Shown here piece by piece: positions 33,743 to 42,928 of a DNA stretch of 64,000 nt (positions are counted from its first letter, which is position 1; each line of letters starts with the position of its first letter). The position numbers were made by a program, and so were the translations under genes. The notes below the pieces were generated by a model. The model did no database searches. It saw only the letters and a program-made list of their open reading frames with translations, and had not been told where the DNA came from. The DNA comes from an uncultured Paracoccaceae bacterium. GTDB lineage: Bacteria; Pseudomonadota; Alphaproteobacteria; Rhodobacterales; Rhodobacteraceae. The DNA lies in contig OY288160.1 of the NCBI GenBank assembly GCA_958439195.1, positions 186,001 through 250,000 of the forward strand, written 5' to 3'.

Positions 33743-36040
33743 TCAAAACGGATGCGGCTCGTCGCGGTTCCCGTCGAGGCGTTCGATGACGACGATTCCA
33801 CCCTCGATCCGTCGGGCAATATACTCGACCTTTCGCTCCTCTGCGTCGCCACGCGCGAACCCTTTACGCAGGGCTTTATTGCGGCGCCCGAGGTCGTGCA
33901 GGCGATGGGTGGCATAATCCCACCCTAGCCGGACCATAGCTGCCATTACTCGCCGCGCTTCCGTTGGTGACATGCGCGCCGTGTCCAGGCCGAGCAGCAG
34001 CTTAATGCTATCCATGGACACCCGCCCGGTCAGTTCACCGAAAGCATCTTCCAGCACGTCAGCATACGGATCCTCCACCATGCGCTGGACCTGCACTTTC
34101 TCCGCTTCATCCCAGAGGTGCTCCGACAGAGTGATTCCCTCACCTGTCGCCTCTCGTAACACCGCTTCGGCCCAAAGCTGGTGAACATCTGCTCCGAACC
34201 TATCTAGGTCGATACGCCTAACCACGACCGGCCAGAAGCGCCGGTTGCCTGTCGGGTCGCGCAAATACGCCCCTTCATTGGTGGTCCCAAGGATGATGCA
34301 GTGCCGCCGGTATTCGCCTGCATCACGCGCATATGCCCGTCGGAAAGAATCGATGGCAGTGCTAAGGAACCGCTTCAGGTTCTGACTTGTGGCCTTGTTG
34401 AGACCGTCCAGCTCCTGACATTCCACGATCCACGCCCGCGCCAGCAACTCGGCCTTGGTCTTGTCGTCGCTCTTGAGGTCAAGACTGCCGCAGAACCACT
34501 CATCCCGCACCGCCAACAGTTGCGCCAGCCGTGATTTACCTGCCCCTTGCGCACCTTCTAGGACCAGCATGGTGTCGAACTTGCACCCCGGACGCCGAAT
34601 CCGGCGAACCCCTGCGATCAGCAGTTTGCTGCCGAATTCGCGATTCAGTTCGCTGTCCTCGGTGCCGCAGTAGTCGGCCAACCACGTGTCAATTCGCGGC
34701 TTTCCATCCCACACGAGGCTGTCGAGATAGTCTTCCACCGGGTGGTACTGCTGCTCATGCGCAATCGCCAACAACTCGCGCTTAATGGCAGCGGGCGTAG
34801 CGGCGAAGTCCACTTCTCTCGCGAAAGCGCTGGCTAGGATTTCCGCGATGTCGTTAAGGTCGCGTCCGTCCAGCCCATATCCGCGGAACTCATCCGCTTG
34901 GGTGAAGGTGTTGCGCTGGGCATCAACCCCAAGAAGCGCCAGCGCATAGCGCACATTCTTCGCAGCGTTCTTGACCGGACGCCCGTCGCTGTCCCGGATC
35001 GGCCACCCCCCGGAGCGGATGGCAATGGCGGACAAGGCCCGCTCAATCTGGCGGCGGGAATAGGCAGCCGGATTGGGGTTCTCTAACACATGGGCGCTGA
35101 TCCCGAGGTCCCTCGACAAGATAATCGACATCACATGCCCCGGTTCCACGCCACGCGCCAGCATCCAAAGGACGCAGGCAAAGACCAACTCAGACCGGGA
35201 CGCGTAAGCCTTGCCCGGCGGGTTGTTCCCTGTGACGATGGCCTCCACCCAGTCAGGTTCGGACGGCAGGATTTCGGAGAGGTCGGCGGGCAGAGGCACC
35301 GGGTCGATCTGCATAGGCGACGCAGGATTGTCGGGCTGTTGCGCAGCCATCGCGCCCGACGCCTTAGGCAGCTTCAGCTGGAACGCCTCGACCGGGTAAG
35401 TGCGCGGGGGCTGATCGAACGTCATGGGCTCGAAATGGAACGCGAGCGTGGGCTCGCGCCCCGCTGCGCGCTTCTTGTCGTTGAGCCAGTTCATGGTCGA
35501 CGGCAGGCGCAACAACCGGTCAGCGTTGTGGGTCCCAGGCCCGCCTTGCAGGGCGAGCAGAAGTGCCTTGTTCAGTTCCTCAGCCCGTTCGATATCGAGG
35601 GGACTATCGAGACGCCACACCGCCTGACAGCCGCCACCCGTGAACCAGATCGCCGTAGGTTCTGGCACGCCCTTCGGGCGCACCTTCTTGTCGCACAGGA
35701 GGGCCATAACGCGGTCCTCCTGTGCCTTCAGATCACCGGGGTAGTCCTTGTAGTCCAGATCGACATGCAGAAAGCGAACGGCGGAAAGGTTTGCTTTCTT
35801 CCGCTCGCCTTCCAAAAACTCAGCGTTCGGCACGAAGTACATGTTGCGCTGGACGTCATCACCGTTGCCGGATGCGACAAACTCGGACGCATCCGCCCTG
35901 GCCTCAGGCGAGAACCGCTTCGCGATCGGCTTGACGTTGTCCCGGTTCGCCATGGACTCAAGATAGATCGGCGCGTCGGGGTTCAGCCAGTGCAGGAACT
36001 CGATGGCGCGCGCGGGGTTGGGTTTCTGTTTACCGGCCAT
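33743..36040 (-). CDS. VapE-type primase/helicase (virulence-associated E family)
   Basis: 765 residues from the ATG at 36040 (MAGKQKPNPARAIEFLHWLN); the longest frame from 36157 adds an unlikely N-terminus. The N-terminal half resembles a RepB-like/prim-pol primase (NLSAVRFLHVDLDY near 84-97, WFTGGGCQAVWRL, HNADRLLRLPST). The C-terminal half is the VapE P-loop domain with DYLDSLVWDGKPRIDTWL, Walker A LEGAQGAGKSRL (494-505), FCGSLDLKSDDKTKAELLAR and LGTTNEGAYLRDPTGNRRFW. VapE proteins are replication proteins of phage-inducible islands and prophages. It overlaps the upstream AlpA-like gene by 11 nt and occupies the place of the prim-pol gene of island 1. Confidence 0.9.
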   Translation of the reverse strand: MAGKQKPNPARAIEFLHWLNPDAPIYLESMANRDNVKPIAKRFSPEARADASEFVASGNGDDVQRNMYFVPNAEFLEGERKKANLSAVRFLHVDLDYKDYPGDLKAQEDRVMALLCDKKVRPKGVPEPTAIWFTGGGCQAVWRLDSPLDIERAEELNKALLLALQGGPGTHNADRLLRLPSTMNWLNDKKRAAGREPTLAFHFEPMTFDQPPRTYPVEAFQLKLPKASGAMAAQQPDNPASPMQIDPVPLPADLSEILPSEPDWVEAIVTGNNPPGKAYASRSELVFACVLWMLARGVEPGHVMSIILSRDLGISAHVLENPNPAAYSRRQIERALSAIAIRSGGWPIRDSDGRPVKNAAKNVRYALALLGVDAQRNTFTQADEFRGYGLDGRDLNDIAEILASAFAREVDFAATPAAIKRELLAIAHEQQYHPVEDYLDSLVWDGKPRIDTWLADYCGTEDSELNREFGSKLLIAGVRRIRRPGCKFDTMLVLEGAQGAGKSRLAQLLAVRDEWFCGSLDLKSDDKTKAELLARAWIVECQELDGLNKATSQNLKRFLSTAIDSFRRAYARDAGEYRRHCIILGTTNEGAYLRDPTGNRRFWPVVVRRIDLDRFGADVHQLWAEAVLREATGEGITLSEHLWDEAEKVQVQRMVEDPYADVLEDAFGELTGRVSMDSIKLLLGLDTARMSPTEARRVMAAMVRLGWDYATHRLHDLGRRNKALRKGFARGDAEERKVEYIARRIEGGIVVIERLDGNRDEPHPF

Positions 36041-36311
36041 AGTTGCGGGCCTCCGGATCACATTCCTGGGCAGCAAGCCAATTCTCCACCGCAACACGGC
36101 GATAAAGGATCTTGCCAGTCTTGCCGGTGGACTGAACACGAAGGAACTTCGGTCCATAGCCGTAGATGCGGGCCTTCTCGAAGTAGGACGCGCTGAACCC
36201 AGTAAGGGTGGCGACTTCTTTCGTAGTCAGAAGCTCCTTAGTGGTAGACTTAGTCGATACGTTCTGTGCGGGGCGTGCCTTGTCGGCACATTGATGCTCG
36301 GCATCAAACAT
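36030..36311 (-). CDS. AlpA-like HTH regulator
   Basis: 93 residues from the ATG at 36311 with AGGGAA upstream; a start at 36368 is less likely. It has the HTH LLTTKEVATLTGFSASYFEK and the following GYGPKFLRVQSTGKTGKILY wing, as in AlpA/excisionase-like regulators. It is coupled by overlap to the VapE-type gene. It matches in position, but not closely in sequence, the HTH genes of island 1. Confidence 0.8.
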   Translation of the reverse strand: MFDAEHQCADKARPAQNVSTKSTTKELLTTKEVATLTGFSASYFEKARIYGYGPKFLRVQSTGKTGKILYRRVAVENWLAAQECDPEARNYGR

Positions 36312-36707
36312 GGCGGAAATTCCCTTCTGCGGGGTCGAGGTAAATTTGGTGGTTTCGCCGAGAAGCAAGCGCCCGTGACGCTGTTTCTCTTTTGGCCCTG
36401 GACCTCGGACGGGACTACCCGCTTATGACGGCCACTTTCGTGGATTATCGTCATCCGTTTCGTGCGGACTCGCACCGCCGCGTGCGGGCGTCACCCACGC
36501 CTCGCGGTTCTCTTCACCCACAAACTGCCTATCGCGCTACTTGCCTGTCAAGCAATTCTCATCTGGAATTCAGGCGGTCCAAAACTGTCTAACTGGCGCA
36601 CGCGCGCGAAAGCCGAAACAACAGGATCACTCGATAAAGAGGTAAACCACGCAGCGAACCGAGGCCGGGCATTCTTCACCACAAATGCGACCTGTCACTG
36701 ACACCAC
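36312..36707. other. intergenic region upstream of AlpA-like gene, island 2
   Basis: About 400 bp with no convincing gene. It should hold the promoter of the alpA-vapE unit. It replaces most of the 203-residue gene present at the same place in island 1. Confidence 0.5.
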
Positions 36708-36800
36708 TTACGGTATGTAGGCCAAAAGGTAGCTGCCTTCGCGCCAGTCATAGTTCTTAATGATGAGGCCGTGCGAGATTTCCTCGCATTTCTCGTGCAT
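36708..36800 (-). pseudogene. truncated remnant of the integrase-linked 203-residue gene
   Basis: A 30-codon frame (MHEKCEEISHGLIIKNYDWR...) whose first ~20 codons match the start of the 203-residue protein of island 1 (MQEKGEEIWHGLTIENDDWR). It then runs into unrelated sequence and a stop. It has the same 18-bp spacing to the integrase. The rest of the gene has been lost, so the protein is not essential for the module to persist. Confidence 0.8.
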
Positions 36801-36818
36801 AGTCTCCTCCCCGTTTCG

Positions 36819-37979
36819 CTAGCCGGTAGCGAGCTGAAGTATCTTGCTCGCCACGAGAGACACCGGCCCCCGCAGACGCTCAATGTCGCTGACAATATAC
36901 CCCGCTGTCACGTCTCCGGAAATCTTGTGGTTCAGCATCCGCTTGAGCGCGTAGTGCGAGATGTCCAGGCTTTCGGCGATGGTGATAAAGGTGCGCCGCA
37001 GATCGTGCAGCGTGAAATCAACCCCGCTGCGCGCTGTGACCCTTTCAGTGAACTTCTTGGTTTCCACAATGTGACCGCATTCGCTCGAGCTCGGGAAAAC
37101 CCACGGGGACTTTCCGGCCGCTGCTTTGCGGTTAGTAAGCAAGTCCACGAGATACCCGGACAGCGGCAGGTCGAGCGGGTCTCCGTTCTTTGTCCTAGGG
37201 AGGTGCAGGGTCCGGTTCTTCAGATCGATGTTTTCCCAGCGCAGGCGTGCGATTTCGTTACGCCGCATGCCAGTGAAAAGCGCAACCAAAAGGAAGTCCC
37301 GGGCGTACTCCGGCTCGTCCATTACTGCGACCCACCATGCTGGCAAATCAGATGGTGTGATAAGGGTGCGACGCCTGCGCTCTGGGTACCAAGCACGCGC
37401 CTGGGTCAGTATATTCACCGGGTTGGGCGGGAAGACGTCATGACCCGCGGCCGTCACGTTGTAGACTGACCGGAAGTGGCGCATTACGTTGTTGGCGGTG
37501 ACCTCACCATGTTCCTTGGCGATCTTCTGGTGGCGCTTTAGCACGGCCTGCCGAGATACCGTCGTGATGGACGTTTTTGCCCAATCCTTGAGGTAGAGGT
37601 TGATCGTGCGCTGGTAGGCGTCCACTGTGCCCGGTGCCAGGCCAGTACGGGTTTCAAAGAAATTTTTGAAAGCGTCCGAGACGGTGATTGCCTCGAGCGC
37701 CTTCTTTCGCTTCTCCTGGTTGGGGTCCAGGCCCAGGGCCATTTCAGTGAGGATTTGCATGGCCCGCTTGCGGGCAGTGTCGACAGACATGATGTCCGCC
37801 CGTCCGATCGTGACGCGGCGGGTCCTGCCGGCAACTTGTCCCTCGACAACATAGACTTTGGTGCTGGACCCTACCCTCAGGCCGAAGCCCCTGAGCAGTT
37901 TGTCCCGGTACAAAACCTGGCCTGCCTTGGGGTTGCTGATCGCGTCGATTTTCTGCTTGGTGAACTGAAGTGTAGGCAT
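36819..37979 (-). CDS. int: tyrosine recombinase integrase, island 2
   Basis: 386 residues, nearly identical to the island 1 integrase and with all catalytic residues kept (FTGMRRNEIARLRW, RTKNGDPLD, FTLHDLRRTF, MLNHKISGDV, TAGYIVSD). Differences cluster in residues 100-125 (SDAFKNFFETRTGLAPGTVD) and near 280-290. As both act on the same 54-bp att core, either enzyme could move either island or both together. Divergent from the EVE-HNH gene. Confidence 0.95.
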   Translation of the reverse strand: MPTLQFTKQKIDAISNPKAGQVLYRDKLLRGFGLRVGSSTKVYVVEGQVAGRTRRVTIGRADIMSVDTARKRAMQILTEMALGLDPNQEKRKKALEAITVSDAFKNFFETRTGLAPGTVDAYQRTINLYLKDWAKTSITTVSRQAVLKRHQKIAKEHGEVTANNVMRHFRSVYNVTAAGHDVFPPNPVNILTQARAWYPERRRRTLITPSDLPAWWVAVMDEPEYARDFLLVALFTGMRRNEIARLRWENIDLKNRTLHLPRTKNGDPLDLPLSGYLVDLLTNRKAAAGKSPWVFPSSSECGHIVETKKFTERVTARSGVDFTLHDLRRTFITIAESLDISHYALKRMLNHKISGDVTAGYIVSDIERLRGPVSLVASKILQLATG

Positions 37980-38279
37980 TGAGACCTCCTTTGGGCCTCA
38001 CCTCATTGTCTCTCATGAAGTAATAAAATACAATAAAAATCAGATACTTATCTGTATGTTGCGAGGTTTTCCAGCGTCGTCCAACGTGGTCATACGTGCG
38101 CGCGCGAGAGCCGATCCCTTGGATCTCCCCTTAAAGAGATAGAAGGGGGGTGATGCTGGCCGATCACGCCGCGGCGCAGGCACCCAGGTCACTGCCTGGA
38201 CCGCTTTCACCTGGCATCCTTGATTGACGCACGGACACACCAGCAGCCATCATGAGCCGGTTTTCCAGGGGAGCTTGGC

Positions 38280-40130
38280 GTGCAAGAGATTGACCAACAG
38301 ACGATTATTGACCGTATCTGGAAGACCCCATCCTACGACAAGCTGAGGATTATCGAGGCCAACATCACAAAGCAAGGCGCCATGACGCCGGCCGTCGAGG
38401 CCGCGATCAAGGAACATTACGGCGCCCTCGCTCGGCAGATCGTAGCGGAAAAGGCCGCCATCAAGCTCGAAAACCTTACGCCAGCCGAAAAGAAAATCGT
38501 CCTCGCCGTCGCTGAGTACGTTGGCTTGATGAAGCGTGACCGGAAAACTGCCTCTCGCACAATCCTGCAGTTGAAAAACCGCGGTCTCATCGGAGCGGCG
38601 GAAGCCGCGGTGTCGAGGGCCAAGCCGACCCAAGGCTTCACCATGCTGAATGAAGCGGATCGGGCCGATCTGTCCTATGAGCAGATCATTCTCGACCATC
38701 CTGACGAGTTCTCGGAACGTGCCCTTTGGTTTGCACGTCGCGCTTTGGGCCTCGACAACGCCACGGCGAAACCACCAGCAGAGGGCGACGCATCAACACA
38801 AGCCCGTACGGAACTGCTCCTGGACTGGCTGAAGTCGCGACGGGCAGATGAGCCTGGTCAGATAGCGCCATACACAAACGCCGATGCTGCCCAGGCGATG
38901 GGAATCGGCGACATGGCGAAGTACGGGCGCACGCAAGGAAACATCCAATCGCGTCTGGACTTTGCCTGCTACAAGCTGGGCCTACCGCCACTGGGCATGA
39001 CAGCGAAAGAGTGGTTCTCTCGTGCCTGGAATTGGGGCGATCCAAGCTGGGAATATCCTAGGGCTTCGATGCAGAAGGCGGCGCAAGATCATGCATGGTC
39101 GAACGCCGAAATTTTTCAGGTCCTGCAAACGACACGTACTTTGCCGGGAGGCGCTGCCAAACTCTGGAAAGACGAGGCGGCGGAACATCCTGGTGCGATC
39201 AGGGCGTGGGCCGAAGCACTCGGTGCCGAGAAGGAAGGGCCCTACTGGGTGCTCGTCTGCAATCCCCAGAAATGGGCAATCGACGAATTCCTAGCTCGCG
39301 GTATCGAAGTCGACTCGTGGGGTGTGCGCCCCTCAGACCAGAATCGCTTCAAGCCAGGCCAGCTGGCAATGATTCGCGTTGGACAAGATCGCCGCAGTAA
39401 GGCCGAGAGAGAGGGGCGGCCGCCGCTTGAACCTGGAATCTATGCGCTTTGTCAGGTTCTTACAGAGCCGTACCCGGCGACAGGGGCGAGTGATGAATTC
39501 TGGTCACCTGGCAGCGAGCGGGAGCCGGGTTGGCCGACGGTTGGTATTCGATACCTCCACACGTTCCTGGAAAAACCGCTGCCAATCGAAACTCTGAAGG
39601 CACAAGTGCCGCATGTCACAAGGCAGTTGCTTGACGGATTTCAAGCTTCAACGTTTCCGATTTCCGTCGAGGACTTTCGGGCCGTGACAGCACTACTCGG
39701 GGTGTCAGAGGATGACCTTCCGGATGCCGCGAACGTGCCAGGTTTGGCCAAATCACTGGCGGACATCGAGGACAAGTACAGGGATGCGTCACCTGAAGTG
39801 AAGGAACGCCAAAGCCGTTACATCGAGCGGGGGCCTGTCGGGGCAAAGGTCAAGAAACTGAATGGTTTCAAGTGCCAAATCTGCGACGCCCTGGGGCACC
39901 CTCCACATGCGTTCCTGAAGCCAAACGGCGAACCCTATGTGGAGGCCCACCACGTCATGCCCGTGTCGAAGCTGGAAAAGGGCTCACTTCACGCTGCCAA
40001 CATCATGACCCTCTGCGCCAACCATCACCGCCAGCTTCATTTCGGAGGCGTCGAGGTCGAGATTACAGAGACGCATTTCACATTGGAGGTCGGGGGCGTG
40101 CCGATCAGCATACCGCGCCCAGCTGTGTGA
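38280..40130 (+). CDS. EVE domain-HNH endonuclease fusion, copy 2
   Basis: 616 residues, close to the island 1 copy, from a GTG start. The EVE domain (GPYWVLVCNPQKWAIDEFL) and the HNH motif (CQIC, VEAHHVMPVS, LCANHHRQLH) are fully conserved. Variation is concentrated between the N-terminal helical region and the EVE domain (for example NAEIFQVLQTTRTLPGGAAK) and around 445-475. Two intact copies in tandem islands argue for continued selection. The function as a modified-DNA nuclease is inferred from the domains. Confidence 0.85.
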   Translation: MQEIDQQTIIDRIWKTPSYDKLRIIEANITKQGAMTPAVEAAIKEHYGALARQIVAEKAAIKLENLTPAEKKIVLAVAEYVGLMKRDRKTASRTILQLKNRGLIGAAEAAVSRAKPTQGFTMLNEADRADLSYEQIILDHPDEFSERALWFARRALGLDNATAKPPAEGDASTQARTELLLDWLKSRRADEPGQIAPYTNADAAQAMGIGDMAKYGRTQGNIQSRLDFACYKLGLPPLGMTAKEWFSRAWNWGDPSWEYPRASMQKAAQDHAWSNAEIFQVLQTTRTLPGGAAKLWKDEAAEHPGAIRAWAEALGAEKEGPYWVLVCNPQKWAIDEFLARGIEVDSWGVRPSDQNRFKPGQLAMIRVGQDRRSKAEREGRPPLEPGIYALCQVLTEPYPATGASDEFWSPGSEREPGWPTVGIRYLHTFLEKPLPIETLKAQVPHVTRQLLDGFQASTFPISVEDFRAVTALLGVSEDDLPDAANVPGLAKSLADIEDKYRDASPEVKERQSRYIERGPVGAKVKKLNGFKCQICDALGHPPHAFLKPNGEPYVEAHHVMPVSKLEKGSLHAANIMTLCANHHRQLHFGGVEVEITETHFTLEVGGVPISIPRPAV

Positions 40131-40241
40131 GTTCGGCAGCTGATCGTTTCGTCGAGAGCCCCTTGCGTTCAAACCGGGTCCAGTGGAGGGCGTACCCTGG
40201 GGTTGTAGCGCGCGGACCCGTGCCTGGGGTGGGGTGTAGCC

Positions 40242-40916
40242 CTACCAAAGCCACCAGCAGTACGAAGGGTATTCACCGGGGAAGGGCCCGGCCTCCGCGA
40301 CCGCCGCGGCGTACTTTCGCAATGGATCATGCCGTGCGCACCGACTACATGCCCCGCCTTCGATCATCACCTCACCGAGGTCGCGCCCGTCACCCAAATG
40401 GCAGCGGCCAACTTCGCGGTCGAAGGTCCGGTCGCCATTCAGCGTGCAGCTAACAGCCTGACTGGCTGCCAGGGTTTGCATCACACGCTTGGCTTGGTCG
40501 CCAAGAGGCGTACCGAGTTCATCACAGTTCAGGCCGTTCAGCCTTACGGGCGTGCCGGCAACTTCAATTGTGTCACCATCGCGCACGTGTGTGACGGCGC
40601 CCGAGAGGGGGATGTTCGTGCCGAATAACTCCAGCTGGAGCTTGAAGCCGATGGACAGGCCAATGGCCAAGACGACAAGCCACAGCGGGCTCCCGAGCCA
40701 TGCCCTGGGCGATGCTATCGGTGTTGGGTTTCGCTGGCGCTTATGGGTTGGTCGGATGGTCCTTCCATCCTGCACCATCTGAAACTTGCGCCGGCGACTT
40801 GTCACCCGAAAGCGCCTAGCCATCCGGGGTAGAACGACACCCAGGACGATGACCGCAACGACAAACGCGCCTGCCAGAAGCTCAGAGTTCTTGGGCGAGG
40901 CGAGAAGCGTTTCCAT
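40242..40916 (-). CDS. membrane-anchored staphylococcal nuclease-like (SNase) protein
   Basis: 224 residues from the ATG at 40916 (METLLASPKNSELLAGAF). There are two hydrophobic segments, LLAGAFVVAVIVLGVVLP and SPLWLVVLAIGLSIGF, separated by a basic loop. An SNase-type OB-fold domain follows: VTHVRDGDTIEVAGTPVRL, NGLNCDELGTPLGDQAKRVM and later EVMIEGGACSRCARHDPLRKY. The usual Arg-rich catalytic pattern is only partly visible. Its start lies 5 bp after the stop of the DUF2075 gene on the same strand, so they probably form an operon. The very end (WWLW) lies at the edge of the core repeat. Confidence 0.75.
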   Translation of the reverse strand: METLLASPKNSELLAGAFVVAVIVLGVVLPRMARRFRVTSRRRKFQMVQDGRTIRPTHKRQRNPTPIASPRAWLGSPLWLVVLAIGLSIGFKLQLELFGTNIPLSGAVTHVRDGDTIEVAGTPVRLNGLNCDELGTPLGDQAKRVMQTLAASQAVSCTLNGDRTFDREVGRCHLGDGRDLGEVMIEGGACSRCARHDPLRKYAAAVAEAGPFPGEYPSYCWWLW

Positions 40917-40921
40917 GGTCG

Positions 40922-42928
40922 TCACTTCGCGGCGCGGCTGCTTGACTGCCCATCCATGACGGCTAGTGAGCCTGGCTGGGTGGACAATCCGCAACTCCGC
41001 AGGAAGTCAAACGTACCATCGTAATATCGGCGCGGCCGGGTTGGGTCGTTGTCGTCGCCATGGGGTACAAAAATGACCAGCCCTTGCCGCGCCCTGGTTA
41101 GCAATACGCGATACGCATTGACCAGGTACAACTGCCGCTCCGATGCATTTACCGACTGCCAAACCGTGCCCCGGAAGGCATGGCACTCCCAGCCGCGTCT
41201 TCCATATCGAAGGTTCGCGTCCCAACAGACGCCGGCCCAGTCCAGCTCAAGCCCTTGCACGTCGAACTCTGTGGCGACTTCCTCGAGATAGAAGGCAGAC
41301 CGAACATCCTCGCGGTCGTTCAGGAACCAGGTTGGAGGATCGATGGCAGCTTTGATGTGGATGCCCTCCGGCCGCAGTCTGTGTGCACCAGATGACGCCA
41401 CGAGGCCAAAACGCTCTGACCCGCGCGCAATGCTGCGCAGCCATGCCTTTGCTTGCGACAGATCGCGGGTAAGCCAAATCGGGTAGCGCTGCTTAACCCG
41501 CCCGAGCAGTGTCGATGCGGCCGTCGCGTCACCGGCAAGGACCGCTCCGACGAAGCCGGAAAGGACTTCAGCCCGGAACGATCGCATCGACACAGAAAGG
41601 TGTAGATCGGGGTGCTTGTGAACGCTCGGTGACTGCAGGCGGCGCTTGGCATCTTGATCGACCGTGTAGTGCGGATCCTCCAGGAGGGCAGATGCGTGCA
41701 AATCCCAGTGCGGGAAACGGGTTTGCAGCGCCTTCAGCCACTCGGCGATGCCAGCTTCGCCAGTGTTGATTTCTTGTCCACCGCCGATCAGGCAAACAAC
41801 TGTGCACCAATCGGCATGACGATCCATAACGCTTACCAAGAACTCGGGCTCTGACTGGTCAAAACCGTCCTGGCCCCGCTTGCGCTGCATGAAGTTTGAC
41901 GCTTGCTCCTGCGTCCAGGCGCGCTGGGCCTCATCAAAAACCACCACCTTTTCGGCCGGCGCCGAGGTGTCACGAAGGTACTCGTCGCGGAAGTGGTGGA
42001 TATTCTGGACGAAGCTGCGCACCTTCCGCTGCGCATCAGATTTTTTGATACATTCGCGCTCAGCTTGATCACGCGCCAGAGCTTCACGCAGGACATCGAC
42101 GAGGGGTCCATTGCCGGACAGGAAGACGGCATGCTCGTCCGTGTGTTCCATCGCGCGCAGGGTGGCAATGTTCAGACCGGCCAACGTCTTTCCGGCGCCA
42201 GGCACCCCAGTGATGAAGCAGATGGACTTTCGTCCGGCCGCTTTTGACTGCTCGATGATGTCGGCGATCCGGCCGCTGGTCGCTTGGAGGTTCTTCGCAC
42301 CAGCATCCGAACGGGAAATCTCTAGCACATTGTGGTTCTGGTAGAGTGCCTGGGCGGCTTCGATGATCGTCGGCGTTGGCTGATAGCCGCTGGCCTCCCA
42401 CGCGGCTGGATCGATGGCGAGCGCAGCGAGGCCATCGTGACCTGTTGAAATCACCTGTGCGAGGCCTGTGGGGCCAAGGCATATTGGTGCGGCGACAAGA
42501 TCGGCCGCGAAGGTCACCGGCGCTGGCTGTGAGACCGCAGCGGTCGCGATAAGCACGGGCACAATCGGCGCGGCATGACTGCCCCGATGGAAGTTCTTTA
42601 GGTCGAGGGCGTAGTCATGCACCTGGTCAATCGCGTGGCGATCGAAGCTCTGTGAGCCAACCTTGAACTCAACGACGGTGATGGTCCCGCCGATCAGCAA
42701 AACGCAGTCTGCGCGCTTGCCCATGCGGGGGATGCTGAACTCGAAATAGATACTGCCGGCCGACAGCCCCCCCAGCTCCGACTTCAGGAGCCTAATCTGC
42801 GCAATCCAGGCACGCTTTTGCTCTTGCTCTAAGTCGTGCCGGTGGTTGCGTGACAGCTTGCCTAGGATCGAGTCTTCCGGCTCGCGGAGGAAGGAGGGCA
42901 GGGGCGCCATGTAGTAAGCAATGGACAT
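40922..42928 (-). CDS. DUF2075 P-loop helicase-like protein with N-terminal PD-(D/E)XK-like domain
   Basis: 668 residues from the ATG at 42928 with AGGAAA upstream; an in-frame start at 42970 is possible. The N-terminal part has GKRADCVLLIGG (Asp74) followed by ITVVEFKVGS (Glu87, Lys89), a typical PD-(D/E)XK nuclease arrangement. The DUF2075 ATPase core has Walker A ITGVPGAGKTLAGLN (239-253), Walker B VVVFDEAQRAW, the CLIGGGQEINTGE motif, a later LSVSMRSFRAE and a C-terminal NAYRVLLTRARQGLVIFVP, as in Schlafen-group/SF1-like helicases. It looks like an anti-phage nuclease-helicase, and the downstream SNase-like membrane protein may be its partner. Both roles are inferred. Confidence 0.8.
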   Translation of the reverse strand: MSIAYYMAPLPSFLREPEDSILGKLSRNHRHDLEQEQKRAWIAQIRLLKSELGGLSAGSIYFEFSIPRMGKRADCVLLIGGTITVVEFKVGSQSFDRHAIDQVHDYALDLKNFHRGSHAAPIVPVLIATAAVSQPAPVTFAADLVAAPICLGPTGLAQVISTGHDGLAALAIDPAAWEASGYQPTPTIIEAAQALYQNHNVLEISRSDAGAKNLQATSGRIADIIEQSKAAGRKSICFITGVPGAGKTLAGLNIATLRAMEHTDEHAVFLSGNGPLVDVLREALARDQAERECIKKSDAQRKVRSFVQNIHHFRDEYLRDTSAPAEKVVVFDEAQRAWTQEQASNFMQRKRGQDGFDQSEPEFLVSVMDRHADWCTVVCLIGGGQEINTGEAGIAEWLKALQTRFPHWDLHASALLEDPHYTVDQDAKRRLQSPSVHKHPDLHLSVSMRSFRAEVLSGFVGAVLAGDATAASTLLGRVKQRYPIWLTRDLSQAKAWLRSIARGSERFGLVASSGAHRLRPEGIHIKAAIDPPTWFLNDREDVRSAFYLEEVATEFDVQGLELDWAGVCWDANLRYGRRGWECHAFRGTVWQSVNASERQLYLVNAYRVLLTRARQGLVIFVPHGDDNDPTRPRRYYDGTFDFLRSCGLSTQPGSLAVMDGQSSSRAAK

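Larger units (their letters stand above)
36739..40261. repeat. 3.5-kb conserved core module, copy 2 (int + EVE-HNH)
   Basis: Direct repeat of 21719-25241. DNA differences are mostly synonymous changes spread through both genes, so the copies have diverged and are not a very recent duplication. Homologous recombination between the copies would delete about 15 kb. Confidence 0.9.
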
